NCBI GenBank assembly: GCA_009602725.1
Contig: WELB01000166.1
Coordinates: 88,440 to 117,053 of the forward strand
Source: Spirogloea muscicola
Lineage: Eukaryota; Streptophyta; Zygnematophyceae; Spirogloeales; Spirogloeaceae
Direction of reading: 5' to 3'
Length of the DNA: 28,614 bases
In this document: in pieces, positions 17,792-25,792 of the stretch
How positions within the stretch are numbered: the first letter of the stretch is position 1
How the letters are laid out: the number at the start of each line of letters is the position of its first letter
Position numbers and translations under genes: made by a program
The notes under the pieces: generated by a model
The model's database searches: none
Seen by the model: the letters and a program-made list of their open reading frames with translations, nothing else
What the model was told of the DNA's origin: nothing

Positions 17792-20400
17792 GGCGGCATG
17801 CGCGCGGGCACGGTGGACTACGCGCTGGACGCGGACGCGGCGCTGGAGCGCTTCCGCGGCCACGTGGGCGGGCACTGGCTGGGCCCGCTGCGCCCGCCCG
17901 CCGCCGACCCCGAAGGCGACGACCTCGACGTGCGCGCCGCCTTCCAGCCCTTCTGGGCCTTCGAGGCCTCAGGTCCTGGCAGCCCCCTCCTCAGGCACCG
18001 CCGCACGATAAAGCTCCAACTTTAGAGATCAGGGTTCGAATCTGGAGGGCATCCAGGACTGTGCTCGTGGCAGTAGCCTGACAAAAGCCGTTCTTTGGTC
18101 CTCAGTGCAGTCGCAGTTCACCGGCCAGCTGGGCTACGACCGCCGCGAGAACCGCTTCAACGCCCGCACCCGCCGCATGGAGTCGGTGCGGCATCACCCT
18201 CCAGCACTGCTGTGCCGCTGCTGCTGTTGTTGCCGCCACTTGTGCTGAGGCCTCCTTGGCCAGCCTTAGCTCTCTGGCGCTGAGAGTAGAAGCAGCGCAG
18301 ACGAGGTGCCTTCGTTGAATTTAGGTTTCCATTTTAGCATATAAAGCATTAGGGTTTAGGGTCTTAAGGATTAGGGTTAAGGGTCTGAGAGCGCCCTGTC
18401 TGCCTAGCCTGTGGCTCCGCTGATGCAGACATGAACATCCTTTGTGTGCACCTGGCTGGCTCTTACAGCCTCTCTTTTGACATCAGAAAGCCGCATTTTG
18501 CTTCTCATTAGGTGGTGACGACGGAGTGGCGGAGTGCGCCATCTTGGCACGCAAGGCACACGCGCCGCACCGCTGCCGACCCTGAGATGCAGATATACGC
18601 ATCCTCCAGGTGGCCATGCGACCCTCGCCTGCTGCTCATGCTACCGGAACGACAGCAGATGGTAGGTCAGGGTCAGGGCGTGAGGTTCAGGGGTTTAGGG
18701 TTTCCCAGCTGACGGTCGACGTGCGGGGCTGCCATTGATACAGCGCAGGTACCGACGGGCCTCCATGGACCCCCTTCGCGGCCCACATGTGGCGGACGCC
18801 AGGCCATTGACGGCGGCCATGCTGCATCATGGCCGGGAGCTCGACGCCTTCACCACGCGAAGGTCCCTAACAGATCCTGCTCTCAGCCCAGGACCCAAGT
18901 GGTGACATGGTGGCAGGCACTGAATGTCAACCTCGGCTATGGGCGGCTGCTGTGCAGGGAGGTCGCATGGGCACGCCTCAAGACGCGGCTGCAGGCGCTT
19001 GAATCACAGGCTGCTACGGAGTACCTCCGTCAAGTAAGTAATTTAGCTGCAGCAAGATGCTGGGGCGGGGTGCGCTTGCTTCGCAAGACTAGTTCTGCTA
19101 AGGCCTTCGCGCGCTGTCATCATGCCTGCCCGCTTTTGCGGCCAGGCTTACCGAGCCGATAGGGTGAGCAGCCTGGAGTTGCGCCTGCGCTTCGGCGACG
19201 TATCCTCTCAGGTGAGCAAGCGCCACCCAGGAACCCTTCAGGTACATGCAAGTTGTGGTTCACTTTTCGTTGAGAAAGTGCTTCTAATGTCTCTTGTTGC
19301 ACATTGTGGTCTCTCAGGCGGTATACCTTCCCGCTTACATCATAGACTATGTGTACAGTGGGCGGCCGTTTCAGGCGATTGTCAGTGGCGTGACAGGAGA
19401 GGTGGGTGGCGAGCGTCAATATTCGACGGTCAAGGTGGCGGGCCTTGCGGCGACGGCACTTGCAGCCGCCGGGGCCGGCATACAGGCTGTAGGCGGGCAT
19501 GGGCCGACGTTCTCCGGTGCGTGGCTGGTCACGCTTGGCGCCGCGGCGGCGCTGGCTGCGGCCGCCGCCCGCTGGTTGCCCTGGCTGCGCATGCTGCTCA
19601 GCGAGTGGCAGCGTCTGCGCGAGCGCGCGGCCGAGGCCATGGAGGCCGGTGGCAGCTCTGCCGAGGCAGAGCAGGACTATGCTGAGCGCCGTGCAGAGCA
19701 GGAGCGCCGCCAACGGTGCTCACCTACTCGCGATGTTGATAAGATATTAGCATGTATATCTCAGGAGTAGGTACCATGGCTTGCAGTGGAAGAGCATTGA
19801 AGAATTTAGTGGTTTCTCGGTCCTTTTATGGTAGAGGCCCCTAATGGGTGGGTTCAATGCTCGGTTGCGTTGCGCAGGTACGAGCAATGGCGCTTCCATC
19901 AAAACCCGCAGGAAGCTTTTGAGGAAATGTCGCGCAACTTCGAGGGCGTCTTCTGGCAAGCCGCCGGCGGTTTTCCGGGCAGCTCCGGCACCTCCGGCGG
20001 CAGCTTCGAGAGGGCACAGCAGCAGCAGCAGCAGCAGTACCAAGATTTTGGTAACGCCAGGCGGCAGCAGCAGCAGCAGCAGCAGTACCAAGATTTTGGT
20101 AACGCCAGGCGGCAGCAGCAGCAGCAGCAGCGGCAGCAACAGCGACAGCAGCCTGGCGGCATGGCAGGAGATGCGGCAGGATACTATCGTGAACTGGGGC
20201 TTGAGGGCCGCGGACGTGCAGCGTCAGCGGAGGAGGTGAAGGTTGCATTCCGACGGCTGGCGCTGGAGTGGCACCCGGACCGGCAGAGCGAACCGGCTGC
20301 CAAGCACCTTGCAGAGGAGCGCTTCAAGCGCATCTCGGCTGCGTATCAGGTCCTGCGAGATCCTGTGAAGCGCGCCAAGTATGATGTTGGCTATCAGTAA
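17792..20400 (+). CDS. Membrane protein with C-terminal J domain (DnaJ-like), 5' end in N gap
   Basis: The J domain at the C-terminus should recruit and stimulate an Hsp70 partner: YYRELGLEG, VKVAFRRLALEWHPDRQ with the HPD motif, and FKRISAAYQVLRDPVKRAKY just before TAA. Predicted exons: gap edge 17792-17972, 18106-18185, 18512-18609, 18749-18862, 18892-19033, 19146-19211, 19318-19715, 19878-20400; phases agree and give 533 visible residues. The N-terminal part has FQPFWAFEA, FTGQLGYDRRENRFNARTRR and EMQIYASSRYRR, then AVYLPAYIIDYVYSG and two hydrophobic Ala-rich segments (about 19433-19488 and 19519-19596) that are likely transmembrane. Before the J domain is a Gln-rich linker with a 48-bp tandem repeat. 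This order (unknown domain, two membrane segments, J domain last) is unusual for DnaJ proteins. The cell compartment is unknown. The 29-base intron at 18863-18891 is doubtful. An in-frame Met exists at 17798 but the start is probably in the gap. Confidence 0.8.
18349..18387 (+). repeat. Telomere-like motifs within an intron
   Basis: TTAGGGTTTAGGG followed by ATTAGGGTTAAGGGT, inside the 18186-18511 intron of the J-domain gene. G-rich on the sense strand. Confidence 0.7.
18665..18705 (+). repeat. Telomere-like motifs within an intron
   Basis: Degenerate GGTCAGGG units followed by GGGGTTTAGGGTTT, inside the 18610-18748 intron of the J-domain gene. G-rich on the sense strand. Confidence 0.65.
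20017..20112 (+). repeat. 48-bp coding tandem repeat (poly-Gln plus YQDFGNARR)
   Basis: Two identical 48-bp units, 20017-20064 and 20065-20112, each encode seven Gln followed by YQDFGNARR. A third, degenerate Gln/Arg stretch follows to about 20150. The CAG runs lie in the linker before the J domain. The identity of the units suggests recent duplication or replication slippage, and copy number may vary between strains. Confidence 0.9.
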
Positions 20401-20720
20401 GCCTGGCTTCCAAGTACTCTACCCACAGGGTGAGCAATTTGTGTCGCACAAGCGGCGCCAGTGGGCAGTTTTAGCTGCCGATGTCTTTGGTGCCTGGTGT
20501 GTGTCAAGCATTAGACAAGTGCAGTCCAAGGTAGATATTCCTGGCCATCAGGGTTGAGGCAGGTTTCTTGTCGAGTTTATGAGCAATAACATGGCCGCTC
20601 CAGCACCACTTTGCAGGACGCTTGGGCGAGAAAGGTGGCCTAATGCCTGCTGGACTGCACCATCACATGCCTAGCTGGCTTCCTTGGAAGTGGGACTGGG
20701 GTGATGACCTTCGAGGATGA

Positions 20721-20838
20721 AGGGCGACTCGTGCCATGCCAATATAAGGTGACGGATAGTTTACCAGACGACCGTGAAAAATAGAGGGCGACGTGTGCAT
20801 TGCCAATAACTTGCAATGACAGATGGTTTGTTAGATGA
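20721..20838. repeat. Diverged tandem duplication, about 64-bp period
   Basis: The unit AGGGCGACTCGTGCCATGCC with AATATAAGGTGACGG (20721-20773) is repeated at 20785-20838 as AGGGCGACGTGTGCATTGCC with AATAACTTGCAATGACAG. Both copies end in a similar TTTxxxAGAxGA stretch. Many substitutions and a small indel show that the duplication is old. Confidence 0.6.
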
Positions 20839-20935
20839 TGCTATTGATGTTGATCATTGGAGGTAGCAATGAATCCAACATCAGGTGGATCTGTATCATG
20901 AAACTTGGATCTTGAAATCAGTCACGCTGTCAAAG

Positions 20936-21182
20936 CCAATCATGATTTGCATGTTGACAAGCATGCAATATTTCTGGTGCTGAACTTCCAAAGGTTCATC
21001 CAGGCATTACTTGAGATTCTTGAGAATTCGCTAAGAAGACTATATATAGAAGCCGTACCAATCAGAAATTGCAAGCTGACAAGCTTGCAACAAAACCCGG
21101 TGTTCAACTTCCGACGGTCGATTCAGGTTACTTGAGATTCTTGAAAATTCCCTACGCAACAGGTCAGAGATAGAAGCCGCAC
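20936..21182. repeat. 122-bp tandem repeat with conserved internal hairpin
   Basis: Unit 1 starts at CCAATCATG (20938) and unit 2 at CCAATCAGA (21058). Both contain a 22-base hairpin (20947-20968 and 21069-21090), then TTCAACTTCC-like sequence, ACTTGAGATTCTTGA, and a shared end AGAAGCCGYACC. The hairpin stems differ in sequence, yet both still pair. Confidence 0.75.
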
Positions 21183-21925
21183 CTACCTTTGTGTAAGATG
21201 ATCAGGTGGTGCTTGGTCAGAATGCTTTCGACGTCGCCTCTGCAGGACGAAGCTGAGCTGCAAAGGCTTGTAGGGTCATCCTCAATGTTCATCATCAGTA
21301 AGAACACAGTCTGCGGAGTTTGAGATATTCCCCTTTCTCGGGCCACTAGCTTCAAGATTGGCTCTTCATCCATATATGCAACCTCGCAAAAGATGGCTTT
21401 CTTAAGGGGAAGAAGAAGGATGCTTCCAGTGAAGGGCGATGGCTGTGATTGGCCAGCCCAGAAAAGAGATTGAACAAATTTCGAAGGGGCCAGAAAAGCG
21501 TGAAAGCACAAAGTGACTCAAGTGGCCACTGGGTGCTCAGTATCCCCTGTTGAGTAACCGCAGCTAAAGGAATTAGTCTCTGAGTAGCGGGTCCCCTGGC
21601 CATAGCCTGAGACTGCAGCCGAAGCGCGACCGGCTTGCAGATGCAATGCGTGTGCCATCGATCGCTGCAGCGATACTAACAGGCGCATGCGACACACTGG
21701 GGCGAGACAGCCGGCCGCTTTGCAATCGGCCTGCTCCCGGTTGTCGCGTCGGGACACTGCAATGCGCGCTTGCCGGTGCGGAGCTCGAGCGACCGAGCCG
21801 AAATGGAGGGCCATGCAGAGGTCCTGCTGCCGGCATGGCATTGCAAACGAGTGGTGAGTGACCCACTCATATGCCCCTGCCGTGGGTCAAGCGTGGGGAG
21901 CGCTGAGTGCTTCCACGTCCTTGGT

Positions 21926-22180
21926 GGGTCCAGCCCCTATCCTTAATGGGCGAGCCCTTTCTCTTATTGGGTAACACTTTGCTTCACTTTACTTCACTTC
22001 CCAGCCGCCGCCCTCTCCTGGAAGAGCAAGCGCGGCCAGCTTGACTGGTGGCGTGGGCGACCCCTCCTCCACTTCTTATTTTGGCTTTGAACATTGTCCT
22101 TTCTTTTTGGGTTGGCTTTGCCAGCCCCTCTTCTCTATGGGCGGGCACGTTCTTTATCCTCCTCCTGGAAGCGTCGTTCT
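21926..22180. repeat. Dispersed hairpin repeat, copies 4 and 5
   Basis: CCAGCCCCTATCCTTAATGG GCGAGCCCTTTCT at about 21930-21962 matches copy 1 (13678-13710) with only a few differences. GGGTTGGC-TTT-GCCAGCCCC (22109-22128) is a hairpin followed by TCTTCTCTATGGGCGGGCAC, whose first part matches the tail of copy 2 (from 14043). Confidence 0.6.
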
Positions 22181-22410
22181 GTCTTCCAAGGTGGGTACGG
22201 GAGGCTGACCAGTGCTGGTTTATGCCACCGACGTCTACGGGTAAGACACGAAAGATCGCGGCCGCTCGGGTGGGGCACGCCTGCTGCGAGGCGTGAGACA
22301 TCGTGGGTGCCATTGTGGCACAGGCTACGCCAGTGGGACCACCAAAAAGAAACACAGGCAAGTCTGAGAAGTTGAATGCAACACACGGTGAGGAGAGGAC
22401 ACGTTGAAAG

Positions 22411-22737
22411 TCAAGGGGGGAGCTTGCCAAACAAAAGCAGCAGCATCAACGTTGGAATAGCAGTCACTGCTGCCCATGATTGCGGGAAGGAGAGGTCAAT
22501 AACTGGTGAAATAGTAGCACAATGGCTCTTCAAAGTGATACTGGACATTGGCTGAATTGTGCCTTGGGCTGCAATACGAATGGGTCGGCGCAATGCTAGT
22601 GAAAGTGGGAGCCATGCAAAGCACTCACAAGTGCCACTTCGACTTTCTGACGAGACGCCCGGCAGCAGGTTCACGTGGAAAATGCTTCTGAGACCGACCT
22701 CCTGGATCCGAGCGGCTCTGGCACTTGCTGCTGTCAC
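22411..22737 (-). CDS. Small hypothetical protein with C-terminal hydrophobic helix
   Basis: This single open frame gives 108 residues from ATG, divergent from the uncoupling-protein gene. The N-terminal half is Arg/Ser/Ala-rich with few acidic residues, like an organelle-targeting peptide. The C-terminus has a hydrophobic stretch (SWAAVTAIPTLMLLLLFGK) followed by LPP and the stop. I do not recognise a family. It may be a small organelle membrane protein or a chance frame; the surrounding repeat-rich DNA and the lack of introns argue for caution. Confidence 0.3.
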   Translation of the reverse strand: MTAASARAARIQEVGLRSIFHVNLLPGVSSESRSGTCECFAWLPLSLALRRPIRIAAQGTIQPMSSITLKSHCATISPVIDLSFPQSWAAVTAIPTLMLLLLFGKLPP

Positions 22738-22934
22738 GCTGTGGGAGAGTCGTGCAGGCAGCCATGGAAGGCAGACGTCGGGGTGTAGCTCGTCCGCCTC
22801 GGCGCCGCAACGTGGAGCTCGTCACGTCGGGCGCCCGTCGGCCCGTCGTCCGCGCCCCTCACAGGGGTCCTGTCCGAGGTGGCCCGCGCCGCCGGCCACG
22901 AGGCAGGCGGCGAAAGCCGCGGCTGGCCCTGGCC

Positions 22935-25198
22935 ATGGCGGCGGCACCCGGCGCGCCCGCGNGCCGCCGCTAACCCTAGCCCTACCCCAGGGCCCGAAAC
23001 CACTGCCACCTTCGCCGCTGCCGCCGCCTTCGCTGCCGCCGCCGCCGCCGCCGTGGGCGGGGCCTGTCCTCCGTGGGCCAGCTTCTGCTGCCGCTGCTGC
23101 AACTGACGCCGGGCCGCCGGTTCTCGTGGCGCAGGTGTGCACGCTGCCCATCGACACCGCCAAGGTGCGGCTGCAGCTGCAGGGCAAGGCGCTGGCCAGC
23201 GGCGGCGGCGGCGGCGGCGCCGCCGCCGCGGCCAAGTACCGCGGCATGCTGGGCACCATGGCCACGATTGCGCGCGAGGAAGGCACCGCGGCGCTCTGGA
23301 AGGGCCTCGTCCCTGGCCTGCACCGCCAGATCCTCTTCGGCGGCCTCCGCATCGGCCTCTACGAGCCGGTGCGCCAGGGCGGCGGATTGCCCACTATATT
23401 ATTATACACAGTATTTGGACATCTAGACGAAAATTCAGGAGAACACAAACTCTGGTTACCTATATCATGTTTTGCCTCATTCAGTGCCCCACTTAACTAG
23501 CAGAAGCTGGAGCATCAGCAGCAGCAGCGCCGGCTGCGCTGTAGGTGGACCCTGACTTTGGTGTTAGACCGTCGTGCGCAGGTCAAGGCCGTGATCGTTG
23601 GCAAGGACCACCAGGGCGACGTCCCCCTGTACAAGAAGGTCGCCGCTGCGCTCACTACAGGTGCGGCTCGCCAGACGCTCTGAGCGATCTGCACGAGGGT
23701 TTAGGATTTGGGTTCAGCGGTGCATACGCTGCTGTGAGTCTCGACTTTTAACGCGATCGCTTGGTTTGTCAAGTGACGACTGGGGTTGTAGCTCTACTGG
23801 GTCTTGTGTGTGATGGCAAAGGTTTGGCTAACTTTGTCCGTTAAGCCTGGCAGGCGCGCTCGGCATCACAGTGGCCAGCCCCACGGACCTGGTCAAGGTG
23901 CGCCTGCAGTCGGAGGGCCGGCTGCCGCCCGGCACTCCCCGGCGCTACTCAGGCGCCATGAATGCATACGCTACCATCATCCGGCAGGTTAGCGATGGGG
24001 GCGAGCTGAGCACCAACAAGCTTGTCTGCAGCTAGTTGACAATCGCCTGTCCTTAGGCAGCTGTCCTGCGCGCCCACCTGAGCTGCTGCAGTTGCTGCAG
24101 CCGGTAAAGTAGCTAGTGCAGCTATGTGGTGTCAGAGGGTGAGTCTAACAAGTGCGCGCATGTCTGACTATTGCGCATCGTATCCTGCAAGCACAGGAAG
24201 GAGTGGCGAAGCTGTGGACAGGCCTGGGACCCAATGTCGCTCGCAATGCGATTGTGAATGCGGCGGAGCTGGCGTCATACGACCAGATCAAGCAGGTCAG
24301 GGGCTCCTCATGAGAAATCAACCAGGAAGACAACAGATAGACTGCAACTGTTCCTCGCTTATCATAGCCTTCTGCTCTGAGGCTGCTGTTGCTGCGCTGC
24401 TCGCTGGACACTCACACCTAAGTCTGTGATGAGTCTCTGCAGTCGCTACTGAAGCTGCCAGGATTTGAAGACAACATTGTCACGCACCTCATCTCCGGGC
24501 TTGGGGCTGGCTTCTTTGCCGTCTGCATCGGCTCGCCAGTAGATGTGGTGAAGTTGCATATGGCCTCAATTCGTTTACAGCTTCTTGGCGCTTAATGTTC
24601 TCATCAAATTGCATTGAAAGTGTTAAGTGTGCCTTGCCGTGGTCCCTCTCTTATAAGCTTGATGCCTATGGGGGCCTGTCTGGTGCTGCTGCTGCAGGTG
24701 AAGTCGAGGGTGATGGGCGACTCAGTTGGCCAGTATAAGGGCACCATTGACTGCTTCGTGAAGACATTTGCTAACGATGTTAGTGCTGCGCCACCTAAGC
24801 TGACAGTGTGCATGTTTCCCTTCCTTCACATAGCATTTGTCATGCCTGACTTCATGCTTTTATTTGTCTTCAACAACCAGGGCCTTGGTGCTTTTTACAA
24901 AGGCTTCATCCCCAATTTTGGCCGCCTTGGGTCCTGGAATGTCATCATGTTCCTTACGCTTGAGCAGGTGTGCTGGCCTCCTCTGTTGTTGCTCAGCAGT
25001 CGGCAATCAGCCATTTTCTGCAACCATCTCGCAGTTCCATGTCCCCACTGTGTCCCACTGCTGCAATGAGTGAGATATCTTGTGATGCTGTTGTGATGCT
25101 GCTTTGTGATCATGCCCACTGCTGAGCAAGTTCTCGACAAGGAATATCCTTTGGCTGTACAGGCCAAGAAATATTTTACCAAGGAGGTGGACAATTGA
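22935..25198 (+). CDS. UCP: Plant-type mitochondrial uncoupling protein (mitochondrial carrier)
   Basis: Uncoupling proteins are six-helix carriers of the mitochondrial inner membrane that let protons or small anions across. Plant members (PUMP) respond to fatty acids and oxidative stress. Predicted exons: first exon ending 23052, then 23135-23368, 23582-23660, 23854-23987, 24197-24295, 24443-24547, 24698-24778, 24881-24967 and 25163-25198; all are in phase. All three carrier signatures are present: PIDTAKVRLQ, PTDLVKVRLQ and PVDVVKSRV. Other diagnostic pieces are REEGTAALWKGLVPGLHRQ, GGLRIGLYEP, LWTGLGPNVARNAIVNAAEL, GLGAGFFAVCIGSP and FYKGFIPNFGRLGSWNVIMF. The match to plant UCP is nearly end to end. 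Oddities: a Gly/Ala run after LQLQGKALA, and an Ala-only first helix (TFAAAAAFAAAAA). The start is uncertain: the ATG at 22935 is out of frame with exon 1, but an undetermined base at 22962 lies between them. Confidence 0.93.
22962..22962. other. Single undetermined base in the UCP 5' region
   Basis: A lone n (context CCGCGnGCCG) between the candidate UCP ATG and the first coding segment. If it hides an indel it would restore the frame from 22935. Confidence 0.9.
22971..22990 (+). repeat. Telomere-like motif in the UCP 5' region
   Basis: TAACCCTAGCCCTACCCCAG, C-rich on the sense strand and ending in a CAG that could serve as a splice acceptor. If so, it would be the 3' end of a small 5' intron. 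Confidence 0.45.
23697..23715 (+). repeat. Telomere-like motif within a UCP intron
   Basis: GAGGGTTTAGGATTTGGGTT lies in the predicted 23661-23853 intron, G-rich on the sense strand. Confidence 0.4.
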
Positions 25199-25792
25199 TT
25201 GACACTTGCAACTGCTTACACTGGAGGGCAGCATCTCATGACATCCTCCTATCTCCTCTTGCTATACATGAGCAACTTGCGAGCAGCACCGCAATTCATG
25301 GGCAGGCTTATGCCGCTTCTCATCCATTCATTATGATTCCAATTTTGCTAGGGACATCTGCCAAACAACTCATTGTTTCACTCTCATGCCAGCAGAGCAT
25401 GGCACCAACCAGCTGTTGAGATATGAATTGAGAAATGAATGAATTCGGCACTGGAAGAAGGCATGACTCGCTGACAATGGCCAGCGGTGGACTACAAGTA
25501 GTACTAGGTTGTCTGGGGCAGGGGAATGGTGTGGGCAGCGCTCAGCGCTTCTTGTCGTTGTTGTCATAGTGCAAGCATGGAGAAAGCCAAGGCTTGCACG
25601 ATGACAACAAGTCAACTTCCTGCACAAGCAAGTCTAAGATGGGCCCACAAGGTGTCCTCCTGCATGTGACTGACTACCTAGTTCTCCAAGAAAGGACCTG
25701 TGCATAGCAGGTCTGCGCAAGGCCACACTGAGGAGGCTCGCAGTTAGCCAGGTGTTGGGGCCCGCTGGAACCCCTCGACAAAACCGCAGTAA
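25199..25792. other. Intergenic region between convergent UCP and MYB genes
   Basis: Presumably the two 3' UTRs. No open frame with recognisable coding character is seen on either strand, and no repeat stands out. Confidence 0.5.

Larger units (their letters stand above)
20401..22410. other. Intergenic region with diverged tandem repeats
   Basis: The first part is presumably the 3' UTR of the J-domain gene. Two diverged tandem repeats (20721-20838 and 20936-21182) and copies of the hairpin repeat family (21926-22180) follow. An open minus frame at 21164-21511 includes AYMDEEPILKLVARERG but has no recognised domain or partner exon. I do not call a gene here. Confidence 0.5.

Noticed and set aside
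18031-18046. GGGTTCGAATCTGG, like the B box/T-loop of a tRNA gene
   Set aside because: No matching T stem, no A box at the right distance and no acceptor stem. It lies in an intron of the J-domain gene and does not fold as a tRNA.
19120-19713. 197-residue minus-strand frame
   Set aside because: It lies opposite well-supported exons of the J-domain gene and is a GC-rich shadow frame.
21164-21511. 115-residue minus-strand frame with some coding-like character
   Set aside because: Part of it overlaps the 122-bp tandem repeat, no family is recognised, and no flanking exons were found; kept only as a note in the intergenic entry.
22559-23500. Long plus-strand frame over the UCP first exons
   Set aside because: Only its 23135-23368 part is the true UCP exon. 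The rest reads through the predicted introns and 5' region, and continues past the exon-2 donor into intron sequence.
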